Source: Defluviitalea raffinosedens (GTDB lineage Bacteria; Bacillota; Clostridia; Lachnospirales; Defluviitaleaceae). From it: a stretch of 64,000 bases of DNA. A program made the position numbers and the translations under genes. The DNA lies in NCBI RefSeq assembly GCF_016908775.1, contig NZ_JAFBEP010000001.1:124001-188000 (forward strand), given 5' to 3'. Of this stretch, positions 1 through 8,163 are shown in pieces. The notes beneath the pieces were generated by a model that saw only the letters and a list, made by a program, of their open reading frames with translations, was not told the origin of the DNA and searched no databases. How positions within the stretch are numbered: the stretch's first letter is position 1; every line of letters starts with the position of its first letter.

Positions 1-90
1 CCCTGATATATATCTTATACGTTTCTCTACAGATATTTCATAGGTATCAAATGTACTTGCGATCTCTTGTTCAATCATTTCTAAATTCAT
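1..90 (-). CDS. 5' end of an unidentified protein (cut by window edge)
   Basis: Only the first 30 codons are inside the window, reading leftwards off the edge. The start is well supported: an AGGAGG ribosome binding site lies 7 bases before the ATG. The visible N-terminus (MNLEMIEQEIASTF...) is acidic and probably helical, with no signal peptide. I do not recognise the family, and too little is visible to assign a function. Confidence 0.55.
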   Translation of the reverse strand, partial: MNLEMIEQEIASTFDTYEISVEKRIRYISG

Positions 91-228
91 GGGTATTCCT
101 CCTTTTAAATATTAGCGCTTTAATTTAGACAACCCATTTATATTCGAAACCATTATACCATTTATTAAAATATTTTCCAAACGAATTCCATTTTCTTTTT
201 TCGATCCTTTTTTACACTTCTTACAGAA

Positions 229-870
229 TTATAAATAATTGATTACGAACCAAAAGTGACATATACTTCCACCTAAAACAAAAAGGTGGAATATTTCGTG
301 AAAACCAAAGTATTTAAAATTCATTTTAGGCCATTTGGCTGCATATATGATGCCACCTATAGTATATAAAATTCCTCCAGTAACCAGCCAAACCAATCCT
401 CGGGGTGAGAGGGCATTCATCAAGGGATAAAACGCTATTATTACCAGCCAACCCATTCCAATATAGAATAAAGTAGACAGCCATCTGGGCGCATCAAACC
501 AGAAGATTTTTAGGAGAATGCCTATTATGGCTATGGTCCAGATGGATATGAGTAAAGACCATCCCCATACCCCTCTTAAAGCTAATAAACATACCGGTGT
601 GTATGTTCCCGCAATCAGAACATAAATCATCATATGATCAATCCTGTGAAGAATTTCTGTTTTCTTTTCCGGTAATCTAAGGGCGTGGTATAAAGTACTT
701 GCTGTATAGAGTAAAATCAAACTTACTCCAAATACAGTAAATGATACGATATGCCAAGTCGTCCCTCTGGCAACCGCATAATAAAGTAAAAATGCCAATC
801 CAATTACAGAAAGGATATCCCCTATAAGATGGGTCAACGCATTCATTGGTTCCTTCATTTTTGTAAACAT
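229..870 (-). CDS. Hemolysin III / PAQR-family membrane protein (YqfA/YplQ type)
   Basis: A 213-residue integral membrane protein with about seven hydrophobic segments. It has the family marks: NALTHLIG near the N-terminus, STLYH after the second helix, a DHMMIYVLIAGTYTP motif, and HEIFHLFVLGGS followed by a third His near the C-terminus. These histidines probably bind a metal, as in PAQR proteins. The start is taken at the ATG preceded by GAGGAG with a 7-base gap; an in-frame ATG 15 bases upstream overlaps that binding site and is unlikely. Some relatives are called hemolysins, but the cellular role in Firmicutes is not settled. It appears monocistronic, behind a very AT-rich region with iterated TATAGTA elements. 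Confidence 0.88.
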   Translation of the reverse strand: MFTKMKEPMNALTHLIGDILSVIGLAFLLYYAVARGTTWHIVSFTVFGVSLILLYTASTLYHALRLPEKKTEILHRIDHMMIYVLIAGTYTPVCLLALRGVWGWSLLISIWTIAIIGILLKIFWFDAPRWLSTLFYIGMGWLVIIAFYPLMNALSPRGLVWLVTGGILYTIGGIIYAAKWPKMNFKYFGFHEIFHLFVLGGSICHFWFVINYL

Positions 871-884
871 TAAATCACTCCTCA

Positions 885-930
885 TATAGTATTAAATACT
901 ACATATAGTAATATTATTATAGTAATATAC
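885..930. promoter_or_regulatory. Iterated TATAGTA elements and palindrome upstream of the hemolysin III gene
   Basis: The 11-mer TATAGTAATAT occurs twice (904-914 and 918-928), 14 bases apart. A third TATAGTA lies at 885-891 and overlaps a 13-bp palindrome, AGTATTAAATACT (888-900). The cluster is immediately upstream of the ribosome binding site of the leftward gene, where an operator would sit. AT-rich sequence makes such repeats easier by chance, so the regulatory role is inference. Confidence 0.35.
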
Positions 931-1013
931 ATTATTGATTATTGCAAGATATATTATTATTAATTTGATATATGTTGTTTATTATTCGATACGTTTCTAT
1001 ATATGAATATATC

Positions 1014-1041
1014 TTGTCATTGTATATAAGTATGATATAAT
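1014..1041 (+). promoter_or_regulatory. Sigma-A promoter for the DUF1836 gene
   Basis: TTGTCA (1014-1019) and TATAAT (1036-1041) are separated by 16 bases, and lie about 30 bases upstream of the start codon of the rightward gene. This is a near-consensus sigma-A promoter. Confidence 0.7.
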
Positions 1042-1072
1042 ACTGTTAAAACTATATACTGGAGAGATGAAA

Positions 1073-1666
1073 ATGGATTTTAAAAACGATACCTTAGATG
1101 CACTCCTTAAGGAGTTGAGTTCATTGGATGTCATTGAATTGTCAGATATCCCCAATATTGATTTGTACATGGACCAAATTACTACTTTCTTTGATGACAA
1201 ATTAGGGCCCTGGAAATTAGACAAAGAAGATAAAGTACTTACAAAAACAATGATTAATAATTACACGAAAGCTGATGTTCTTTTCCCACCGGTGAAAAAG
1301 AAATACTCCAAAGAACATATCATTCTGCTTATACTTATTTATCACCTGAAACAAGTACTATCCATCAATGAAATTCATACTCTATTATCTCCCATAGTTA
1401 AAAAGAATATGTCTAAAACTTCTGATACTCATAAAAATCTTCATTCTTTGTATGAAGCGTTTATAAAAATTCAAAAGGAAGAAATGCAGGGTTTTGAAGA
1501 ACGCTTTTCTGATAAAATGAAAAATCTCTTTGACAGCTTTGACGGGGAAGAAAAGGACAGATATGCTTTATTGTTTATGATCATTATGCATTTAGTCATC
1601 AGTTCAAGTATTCAAAAGAATTTTGCTCAAAAGCTTATTCGCCAATTTCCGGATATTCTTGCATAA
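1073..1666 (+). CDS. DUF1836 domain-containing protein
   Basis: A soluble protein of 197 residues. The motif NNYTKADVLFPPVKKKYSKEHI (about residues 62-83) is the recognisable mark of DUF1836 proteins, which have a MerR/HTH-like start in which the organism grows a helix-turn-helix followed by an all-helical region; a role in transcription regulation is suspected but not shown. No membrane segment or signal peptide. The start is the ATG 6 bases after GGAGAG; an ATG 6 bases earlier abuts that site. It has its own promoter and is followed by terminators, so it is probably monocistronic. It converges on the crh-containing operon. Confidence 0.75.
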   Translation: MDFKNDTLDALLKELSSLDVIELSDIPNIDLYMDQITTFFDDKLGPWKLDKEDKVLTKTMINNYTKADVLFPPVKKKYSKEHIILLILIYHLKQVLSINEIHTLLSPIVKKNMSKTSDTHKNLHSLYEAFIKIQKEEMQGFEERFSDKMKNLFDSFDGEEKDRYALLFMIIMHLVISSSIQKNFAQKLIRQFPDILA

Positions 1667-1709
1667 AAAAGAGTTTTACTGGCACACTTTTCGTGCAATC
1701 ACACATCCT

Positions 1710-1726
1710 GCCCGAAGGGCTTTTTT
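1710..1726 (+). terminator. Short hairpin terminator after the DUF1836 gene
   Basis: A GCCC/GGGC stem with a GAA loop is followed directly by six T residues. The stem is only 4 bp, so termination may be partial; a stronger bidirectional terminator follows about 45 bases downstream. Confidence 0.45.
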
Positions 1727-1762
1727 ATTGCATAGGAGATTCAGAGGAATTTCCTATGCAAT
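1727..1762. repeat. Intergenic palindrome with 11-bp perfect arms
   Basis: ATTGCATAGGA (1727-1737) and TCCTATGCAAT (1752-1762) are perfect inverse complements separated by 14 bases. The stem is further extended by the preceding T-run pairing with the following A-run. The T-run is on the wrong side for an intrinsic terminator in either direction. It may be a dispersed palindromic repeat or an RNA-processing/stability hairpin. Confidence 0.5.
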
Positions 1763-1797
1763 AAAAAAAAGATGCCAAATAAATGGCATCTTTTTTT
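1763..1797. terminator. Bidirectional terminator between DUF1836 gene and crh
   Basis: GATGCCA (1771-1777) pairs with TGGCATC (1784-1790), flanked by an A-run on the left and a T-run on the right. It can terminate both the rightward DUF1836 transcript and the leftward murB-crh operon. Confidence 0.75.
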
Positions 1798-1816
1798 ATT
1801 ATGTTTTTCTTATTTC

Positions 1817-2077
1817 TTATTCTTTATGGGAAGTCAGAAATTCAACCAATTTTTCCACTGCTTCGTTTTCATCTTTTCCCTCTGCATGAATAATTACCTC
1901 TTGTCCTTCCAAAGCTCCTAAAGACATCATGCCCATGATGCTTTTTGCATTAACTTGCTTGTCCTCCATCATAACATAAATCTGACTTTCATATTGGCTG
2001 GCAATCTGCACAAATAATGCCGCAGGTCTTGCCTCTAAACCTGATTCGATTTGAACTCTAACTGTCTTTTCAATCAT
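1817..2077 (-). CDS. crh: Crh-like HPr-family protein with Glu at the catalytic His position
   Basis: An 86-residue protein with the whole HPr fold. The phosphoenolpyruvate-dependent site, normally GLHARPA with His15, reads GLEARPA here. The HPr kinase target region AKSIMGMMS with Ser46 is intact. Bacillus Crh similarly replaces His15 (with Gln) and lies at the end of the same yvcI-yvcN-type cluster, so this is best read as a Crh-type regulatory protein phosphorylated only on Ser46 and not as a sugar phosphotransferase carrier. P-Ser-Crh acts as CcpA corepressor in Bacillus. Its ATG overlaps the whiA stop codon in an ATGA arrangement, showing translational coupling. The kinase gene hprK is 5 kb away. 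No other PTS gene is visible. Confidence 0.88.
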   Translation of the reverse strand: MIEKTVRVQIESGLEARPAALFVQIASQYESQIYVMMEDKQVNAKSIMGMMSLGALEGQEVIIHAEGKDENEAVEKLVEFLTSHKE

Positions 2078-3036
2078 AATGATCCTCCTTTTTCTTCTCT
2101 TAATCGATCCGCAATCATACTAATTTTTCTTAATCTGTGATTAACCCCCGATTTTCCAACAGGTGGATTTAACATAGATCCTAACTCTTTTAAACTGGCT
2201 TCAGTATATTGTACCCTTAGTCTCGCCACTTCTTCCAAAGATTTTGGAAGACTGCTTAAACCCATATGCTGCTCAATATAGTCAATATCTTCCAGGTGCT
2301 TTACCGCAGCAGAAACAGTCTTATTTAAATTGGCGGTTTCACAATTCACAATACGATTTACATTATTACGCATTTCTTTAATGATGCGGACATTTTCCAA
2401 ATCCATTAATGCAAGATGAGCCCCCATAATATTAAGAAGATCAACGATTTGTGATCCTTCTTTTAAATAAACGATATAATGCTTTTTTCTTTCTACGATC
2501 TTTGAATCCATTTGAAATAAATTAATGAGATTTTTTAATTCCTGACTATGTAAATAGTCCTGATTAACAAACTCTAAATGATATGCTTTTTCAGGATCAC
2601 TTAAAGAGCCTGCCCCTAAAAAAGCACCTCTTATATATGCCCTTTTACAGCAGAAACTTTGGATAATTAAAGGGTATATACCTCGTCTTCTAATCAACCT
2701 TCCTTCCTGCTCCATAATCAGCCCTGTTGCTTTTAATAATTTCATAGCTTGTTCCGTATTGGTAACAAAAAGAAAGTAAACCTGATTCTTTTTAAGCTGA
2801 GTATTTTTCCTTATTAATACTTCTGTATTTATATTAAAAGTTTTCTTAAGTAAAGTAAAGTATTTTCGAGCAACAGCAGCATTCTCGGTTTGAAATTTTA
2901 TGGATATTTTTTGGTCTTCATGTATCAGAATTTCTCCGCACATATTGATGAGTGCCGCTATTTCTGCTATTCTACAATGTCTTGAAGTCTCTATATGGCG
3001 AGCCAATTCACTCTTAACTTGTGAAGAAAAGGACAA
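2074..3036 (-). CDS. whiA: WhiA, DNA-binding division/sporulation regulator
   Basis: WhiA has an N-terminal LAGLIDADG-homing-endonuclease-like domain (about residues 20-210) and a C-terminal helix-turn-helix (about 225-315; motif SLPKSLEEVARLRVQYTEASLKELG). The protein is 320 residues, close to the usual 310-320. The start is assigned to a TTG, giving MSFSSQVKSEL, which matches the MSFA... start of Bacillus WhiA; GGAGGT lies 6 bases before it, and the longer reading from an upstream GTG would place the binding site inside the gene. It follows yvcK with one base between and overlaps crh by 4 bases. In Bacillus it influences chromosome segregation and division; in Streptomyces, sporulation. Confidence 0.93.
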   Translation of the reverse strand: MSFSSQVKSELARHIETSRHCRIAEIAALINMCGEILIHEDQKISIKFQTENAAVARKYFTLLKKTFNINTEVLIRKNTQLKKNQVYFLFVTNTEQAMKLLKATGLIMEQEGRLIRRRGIYPLIIQSFCCKRAYIRGAFLGAGSLSDPEKAYHLEFVNQDYLHSQELKNLINLFQMDSKIVERKKHYIVYLKEGSQIVDLLNIMGAHLALMDLENVRIIKEMRNNVNRIVNCETANLNKTVSAAVKHLEDIDYIEQHMGLSSLPKSLEEVARLRVQYTEASLKELGSMLNPPVGKSGVNHRLRKISMIADRLREEKGGSL

Positions 3037-3037
3037 A

Positions 3038-4042
3038 TTATTCACCTCCACAAGAGTTTTCCTTGTTTCGTGTTATAATATCTGCAACTACTTGTGCTAA
3101 TTTCTGAGGATCGTGCCTTACTAACCCCCTTTCAGGGTATACTTTAAGGACAGAAGCTTCTACGAGGTGAAATCCTTCTTTTTTTACAGCGTCCATATCC
3201 CATTTGACTACATCAGCCCCATCTTCATGGTAAATTTTAAGTAAATCTTCAGGGATCTCATCCGTATTGGCAACAACGTAATTTATAATGTCCTTACCTC
3301 CATACTGCTCTAATTCCCTGATATGCTTTAGTAAGTCAAATCCATCTGTTTCTCCTGGTTGTGTCATGATATTTGAAATATAAATCTTTATAGCTTTTGA
3401 TCTTTGAAGTGCCTCTGGAACTTCTTTCACCAAAAGATTCGGTATAATGCTTGTATATAAACTTCCAGGTCCAAGAATCACTGCATCAGCATCTTCAATA
3501 GATTCTAATACCTCAATAAGCGGATCTGGATTGGAAGGAGACAAATAGACATTTTTAATAGGAATACGACTTTCTTTGCTTTTTTCTACAATTTCACTTT
3601 CACCACAAATGATTTCTCCATTTTTTAGTTCAGCACAAAGCTGAACATCTTGCTTCGTTACAGGAAGAACTTTTCCCGTTACTGCTAATACCTCGCTCAT
3701 CCGTTGAACCGCTTCTTCAAAATTTCCGCAAATTCCCGTCATTGCAGCCAGGAATAAATTCCCAAAGCTTTGTCCTGTTAAACTTCCTTCTGTAAAACGA
3801 TATTGAAGCAGCTTTTCCATGATTGGCTCAGTATTGGCCAGAGCTAGAATACAGTTTCGAATATCTCCTGGAGGCAGCATTTTCATTTCCTGTCTTAAAA
3901 TTCCCGAACCACCGCCATTATCAGCTACCGTCACAACGGCAGTAATATTGGTTGTAAATTGTTTTAGCCCTCGAAGCATAGTGGAGAGGCCAGTTCCTCC
4001 TCCAATGGCTACAATTTTAGGCATTTTATTTGATTTACTCAT
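3038..4042 (-). CDS. yvcK: YvcK/GlmR, UDP-GlcNAc-binding regulator (gluconeogenesis factor)
   Basis: A 334-residue CofD-like fold protein. Visible motifs are IGGGTGLS near residue 13, VADNGGGSG near 40, LPPGDIRNC near 56, and LGPGSLYTSIIPNL in the second half. In Bacillus it binds UDP-GlcNAc and stimulates GlmS, supporting peptidoglycan precursor supply during growth on gluconeogenic carbon. An ATG with GAGGAG upstream begins it. It sits between rapZ (9-base gap) and whiA (1-base gap), the standard Firmicute order. Confidence 0.95.
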   Translation of the reverse strand: MSKSNKMPKIVAIGGGTGLSTMLRGLKQFTTNITAVVTVADNGGGSGILRQEMKMLPPGDIRNCILALANTEPIMEKLLQYRFTEGSLTGQSFGNLFLAAMTGICGNFEEAVQRMSEVLAVTGKVLPVTKQDVQLCAELKNGEIICGESEIVEKSKESRIPIKNVYLSPSNPDPLIEVLESIEDADAVILGPGSLYTSIIPNLLVKEVPEALQRSKAIKIYISNIMTQPGETDGFDLLKHIRELEQYGGKDIINYVVANTDEIPEDLLKIYHEDGADVVKWDMDAVKKEGFHLVEASVLKVYPERGLVRHDPQKLAQVVADIITRNKENSCGGE

Positions 4043-4051
4043 ATAAACTCC

Positions 4052-4924
4052 TCATTTTCCCAATTTTTTGTCCTTATCTATATCCCTATGATTGATAATT
4101 GTGCGATGGCCTTTCTTTTTTAGAACCTCATACAGTGCATTGGCTAAAGTAACAGACCGATGTTTTCCGCCTGTGCATCCAATGCTGATCACCAATTGAT
4201 TCTTGCCTTCTTTAATGTAATTAGGAATTAAAAATTCTACCAAATCTTCCATTTTGCTTAAAAACGTCTGACTTTCTTCCCAATGCATAACGTATTCCTG
4301 CACTTCTTTGTCATTACCCGTCTTATGCTTCATTTCTGGTATATAATAGGGATTGGGAATAAATCTTACATCAAAAACCAAATCCGAATCATTGGGAATG
4401 CCATATTTAAAGCCAAAAGACAGTACAGTAATCATTAGACTTTCAAAAGGCTTTTCCTCTACAAAAATGTGAAACAACTCTTCTTTTAACTGTCTTGTTA
4501 AAATATTGCTTGTATCAATGATATAATCTGCTTTTTCTTTGACTTCTTTTAAAATATGTCTTTCCTTTTCGATACCGACATTAATGCGCTCACTATCTAT
4601 TAAAGGGTGTTTTCTCCTTGTTTCCTTAAACCGTTTGATCAAAACATGATCAGATGCATCCAGAAAAAGAATCTCATAATTAAATCCTTTTGCTTTTAGG
4701 GCTTCTAATCCGTCAAACAAATCTGAAAAAAGCTTGCCCCCCCTGGTGTCAATACCTACAGCTACTTTATCAATTTCACTTCCCTGGGCTGAACAGATTT
4801 CAGCGAATTTGGGAATGAGTGCCGGAGGAAGATTATCCACACAAAAAAAACCTAAATCTTCTAGCATCTTTGCTGCAGTACTTTTTCCTGCACCGGACAT
4901 TCCTGTAACGATTACAAACCGCAT
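4052..4924 (-). CDS. rapZ: RapZ/YvcJ nucleotide-binding protein
   Basis: A 290-residue P-loop protein: Walker A GMSGAGKS at residues 8-15, and the C-terminal domain motif [11 protein letters not shown] near residue 255 that is diagnostic for RapZ. In E. coli this family is an RNase E adaptor for GlmZ/GlmY small RNAs that control glmS; the Bacillus homologue YvcJ hydrolyses nucleotides and its role is less clear. Its place next to murB and yvcK again points to amino-sugar and cell-wall precursor control. GGGGG precedes the ATG. Confidence 0.95.
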   Translation of the reverse strand: MRFVIVTGMSGAGKSTAAKMLEDLGFFCVDNLPPALIPKFAEICSAQGSEIDKVAVGIDTRGGKLFSDLFDGLEALKAKGFNYEILFLDASDHVLIKRFKETRRKHPLIDSERINVGIEKERHILKEVKEKADYIIDTSNILTRQLKEELFHIFVEEKPFESLMITVLSFGFKYGIPNDSDLVFDVRFIPNPYYIPEMKHKTGNDKEVQEYVMHWEESQTFLSKMEDLVEFLIPNYIKEGKNQLVISIGCTGGKHRSVTLANALYEVLKKKGHRTIINHRDIDKDKKLGK

Positions 4925-5015
4925 GATAATCCCCCTTATTTAAAGCTTATCTTAAGTTCTTTCCAATGTTTTAATTATACCATAGCTTATTGTTGCAACC
5001 AAAGTATAAAATTAC

Positions 5016-5930
5016 CTATTCCTCTCCTATAATACGTACTTCCGGTTCCATGAAAACACCAAATTTTTCTTTAACTGTATTTTGAATATGATGGATCAGT
5101 TTAATAATGTCTCCTGCACTGGCATTTCCTTTATTCACTACAAAACCGCAATGCTTTTCTGAGACTTGAGCATCTCCAATGGAATATCCTCTAAGACCCG
5201 CATCCATAATGAGTTTCCCTGCGTAATATCCTTCAGGCCTTTTAAACGTACTGCCTGCACTGGGCAACTCAAGAGGCTGCTTTGCTTTTCTTTGCTCGGT
5301 TAAATAGTTTATTCTCGCTTTAATCTCATCTATATCGCCTTCTTGAAGTTTAAGTTTTGCACTGAGAACGATGTATTTTTTTTGCTGAAGAATACTGCTT
5401 CTATAGCCTAATTTTAATTCTTCGTTTGTCAGGGTAATGATCTTTCCATCTTCATCTACTACATCGGCCGATACAAGAACTTGTTTCATTTCTCCCCCAT
5501 AGGCTCCAGCATTCATATAAATGGCGCCTCCCAAAGTTCCCGGAATCCCACTGGCAAACTCAAAACCAGTAAGATGGCTGTTCATTATCTTATTCGATAA
5601 GGAAGAAAGTAAAATACCAGCCTCTGCCCACACTTCTTCACCATCGATTTTAACGTCACTCATATTTCTATAAATTTGGATAATGACACCTCTAAATCCT
5701 TTATCCCGCACTAAAAGATTGCTTCCGTTTCCCATGATGTAATAAGGAACTTGGCTTTCTTTCAGGAATTGTACAAGCTCTATAAGCTGAGTGGAATTTT
5801 CAGGCACAATAAAAAAGTCCGCACATCCTCCCGCTTTAAATGAAGTATGATCTTTCATAGGCTCATTGATTTTAATTAAATCTCTCGGAATGTATTCTGA
5901 CATTTTTTTAAGCAATTGCTCGTTATCCAA
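5016..5930 (-). CDS. murB: UDP-N-acetylenolpyruvoylglucosamine reductase
   Basis: MurB makes UDP-N-acetylmuramate, using NADPH and bound FAD, in the cytoplasmic phase of peptidoglycan synthesis. FAD-binding motifs GNGSNLLV and ASGIPGTLGGAIYMNAGAYGG are visible, with LPSAGSTFKRP (proton-donor Ser) and the terminal FMEPEVRI Glu. The length, 304 residues, matches Bacillus MurB. The start is a TTG 6 bases after GAGGTG; the GTG that opens the longest frame lies inside that binding site. It heads the murB-rapZ-yvcK-whiA-crh operon; a TATAAT (minus strand, 6004-6009) lies about 75 bases upstream as a possible -10. Confidence 0.95.
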   Translation of the reverse strand: MDNEQLLKKMSEYIPRDLIKINEPMKDHTSFKAGGCADFFIVPENSTQLIELVQFLKESQVPYYIMGNGSNLLVRDKGFRGVIIQIYRNMSDVKIDGEEVWAEAGILLSSLSNKIMNSHLTGFEFASGIPGTLGGAIYMNAGAYGGEMKQVLVSADVVDEDGKIITLTNEELKLGYRSSILQQKKYIVLSAKLKLQEGDIDEIKARINYLTEQRKAKQPLELPSAGSTFKRPEGYYAGKLIMDAGLRGYSIGDAQVSEKHCGFVVNKGNASAGDIIKLIHHIQNTVKEKFGVFMEPEVRIIGEE

Positions 5931-6030
5931 TTTATTCACCTCTATACATATATAGATTATTATTGAATGGTATATGAATATATTTTTGTCTTACTGCCCC
6001 TACATTATAATATATGTAGTCTATAATAAA

Positions 6031-6072
6031 AAGAAAAATCTCACCTGTGCGTACATGGGTGAGATTTTTCTT
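6031..6072 (-). terminator. Terminator of the ROK kinase gene
   Basis: A 15-bp stem (AAGAAAAATCTCACC with GGTGAGATTTTTCTT) around a 12-base loop ends in a T-rich arm on either strand. It separates the ROK gene from murB. Confidence 0.75.
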
Positions 6073-6091
6073 CAATCTGTCCATACTTTTG

Positions 6092-7033
6092 CTATTTTCC
6101 AAGCATTGCAGCCCCTATGATCCCTGCATCATTTCCAAGCTCTGCAATACGCAATTCTGTTTTCAAGGTGCCTTGATATACATTCTTCTTCACAATTTCC
6201 TTTAATGGATTAAGGAGATTGTCTCCCTGAGCACATACGCCTCCCCCGATCACGACAATTTCGGGCTGTATGATATTAATCACATTGGCGATTCCCATGC
6301 CAAGATATTTTATGTAATTATCTATCAATTCTTGTCCTACTGGATCCCCACTTTGAGCTGCATCAAAAGGTACTTTGGCGTTGATTAAATTGATATCTCC
6401 TCCTACCAGTTTTGCAAGTCCGGATTCAGGATTCCTTATAACAGCAATTCGAGCTTCTCTAATCAATGCAGTGGCAGAAGCATATGTTTCCCAACAACCT
6501 TTTCTTCCGCAGGTACATGGTTCACCATCTGCTACAATAACATGATGGCCTATTTCACCACCTCCATAGAAACTTCCGCTGAAAATCTTGCCGTCTAGGA
6601 TGATTCCTCCGCCAACTCCCGTTCCTAAAGTTACTGTAACAGAATTTTTATATCCTTTTGCCGCTCCTGCAACAGCTTCTCCTAAAGCTGCACAATTGGC
6701 ATCATTCTCTAAATATACTGGAACATTAATATATTTTTGGAGTTCTGTTCGAATAGGTACATCTTTAAATTTTAAATTATTGGCATAAACCAATATACCG
6801 TTTTCCGGATCGGGCGTTCCTGGGCTGCCTACTCCAACAGAAGCAACTTCATTTAAGGAAATTCCTTCTTCTTTAATGATCGTAAGACATAATTCACCCA
6901 TGTCTTTTAATATTTCTTGATAATTTCTGTGACGAAGAGTAGGAATACTTTTCTTTTTGATTAACTTGCCTTCCTCGGTAACAATCCCTGCTGCTATGTT
7001 TGTTCCCCCTAAATCAACTCCAATATAATACAT
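6092..7033 (-). CDS. glcK: ROK-family sugar kinase (glucokinase)
   Basis: A 313-residue cytoplasmic kinase. It has the N-terminal ATP-binding motif GVDLGGTNIAAG, the catalytic Asp in LENDANCAALGE, GTGVGGGII, and the ROK zinc motif GEPCTCGRKGCWETYAS with its preceding GHH. Such proteins usually phosphorylate glucose with ATP to glucose 6-phosphate; other hexoses or N-acetyl sugars are possible. No DNA-binding domain is present, so it is a kinase and not a ROK repressor. It follows hprK by 48 bases in the same direction, consistent with a carbon-status module, and is followed by a terminator. Confidence 0.88.
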   Translation of the reverse strand: MYYIGVDLGGTNIAAGIVTEEGKLIKKKSIPTLRHRNYQEILKDMGELCLTIIKEEGISLNEVASVGVGSPGTPDPENGILVYANNLKFKDVPIRTELQKYINVPVYLENDANCAALGEAVAGAAKGYKNSVTVTLGTGVGGGIILDGKIFSGSFYGGGEIGHHVIVADGEPCTCGRKGCWETYASATALIREARIAVIRNPESGLAKLVGGDINLINAKVPFDAAQSGDPVGQELIDNYIKYLGMGIANVINIIQPEIVVIGGGVCAQGDNLLNPLKEIVKKNVYQGTLKTELRIAELGNDAGIIGAAMLGK

Positions 7034-7081
7034 AATCTTTCCTCCATCTTTAAAGATATAGTTTATATTTTAAATGATTAT

Positions 7082-8017
7082 TTATCTTTCTTCCCGTCTT
7101 TTTTTGATATTCTCCATGATACGATTATTCAGTTCTTCTGCCGCATTATACCCCATCTTCTTTTGTCTGTGGTTGATTGCCGCCGTTTCGCAAATCAAAG
7201 CTAAATTTCTCCCTGGGCGAATCGGGATGGAGTGGCATACGACTTTATTTCCCAGAATTTCAGTATACTCTTCCGTTAAGCCCAAACGGTCGTATTCTTT
7301 CTGATTATCCCATAATTCCATTTTAATAACCAAGTCAATATTATGAACATCTTTTACCGATTCAATACCAAACAGCTTTTTAACATCTACGATTCCAATC
7401 CCTCTTAATTCTATAAAATGTCTGATCACCTCAGGAGATGAACCAATCAAGGTTTGATTAGAAACTTTCTTGATTTCTACCACATCATCTGCCACCAGAC
7501 GATGGCCTCTTTTTATAAGTTCAAGAGCAGTTTCACTTTTTCCAACGCCGCTTTCTCCTGTGATCAATACACCTTCTCCAAAAACGTCAACTAAAACGCC
7601 ATGAATGGATATCCTGGGAGCCAACTCAACCTTAAGCCATCGAATCAGCTCTGACATGAAATCTGATGTTGTTTCACTGGTTCTTAATACAGGTACGCCA
7701 TATTTATTGGCATAAAAAATCATTTCAGGGAACGCATCCAAATCTCTGCATAAAATCAAACAAGGAATATGAAACTGAAATAATCTTTCTAAAACTTGCT
7801 CTCTTATCTCTTCTTCCATCTTGCTAAGATATGTATACTCTACTTTACCAATGACTTGTACTCTCTCTTCATCAAAATAATCAAAATATCCTGCCAACTG
7901 CAGGGCTGGCCTATTTACGTCCGGCTGCGTAACCAATATGTGTTCAAACTTAACCTCCGGTGTGATATTTTCGAGATTAAACTTCTCTACGATTTGCTTA
8001 ACACTCACGTTGTACAA
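7082..8017 (-). CDS. hprK: HPr kinase/phosphorylase
   Basis: HprK phosphorylates Ser46 of HPr/Crh with ATP or pyrophosphate and reverses it, signalling glycolytic flux to CcpA. It shows Walker A GESGVGKS, HRLVADDVVEI (catalytic Asp), ELRGIGIVDV and the C-terminal RPGRNLALICETAA signature. The start is taken at a TTG preceded by AGAGGG with 6 bases between (311 residues, like the 310 of Bacillus); an ATG 18 bases upstream has no binding site. The target Crh-like protein is encoded 5 kb away with Ser46 intact but without a phosphotransferase His. Confidence 0.95.
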   Translation of the reverse strand: MYNVSVKQIVEKFNLENITPEVKFEHILVTQPDVNRPALQLAGYFDYFDEERVQVIGKVEYTYLSKMEEEIREQVLERLFQFHIPCLILCRDLDAFPEMIFYANKYGVPVLRTSETTSDFMSELIRWLKVELAPRISIHGVLVDVFGEGVLITGESGVGKSETALELIKRGHRLVADDVVEIKKVSNQTLIGSSPEVIRHFIELRGIGIVDVKKLFGIESVKDVHNIDLVIKMELWDNQKEYDRLGLTEEYTEILGNKVVCHSIPIRPGRNLALICETAAINHRQKKMGYNAAEELNNRIMENIKKRREER

Positions 8018-8134
8018 GGATATCCCTCTTTCCATTGGAATCTTTTTTTAATTTTATCATATTTTCTGGTAAAATCAATGGACTACATCAATTCGTTTTG
8101 ACACTTTTAGAAAGTTTTTACTGATCCGTACAAA

Positions 8135-8162
8135 AAAACAGAGAAATATTTTTCTCTGTTTT
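8135..8162 (-). terminator. Terminator after the 101-residue orphan gene
   Basis: AAAACAGAGAAA (8135-8146) and TTTCTCTGTTTT (8151-8162) form a perfect 12-bp stem around a 4-base loop, just after the stop codon of the leftward gene. Confidence 0.75.
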
Positions 8163-8163
8163 A

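Noticed and set aside
1623-1889. 88-residue frame across the DUF1836 3' end and terminator region
   Set aside because: It runs through two hairpins and the antisense of crh, has no ribosome binding site, and its sequence looks random.
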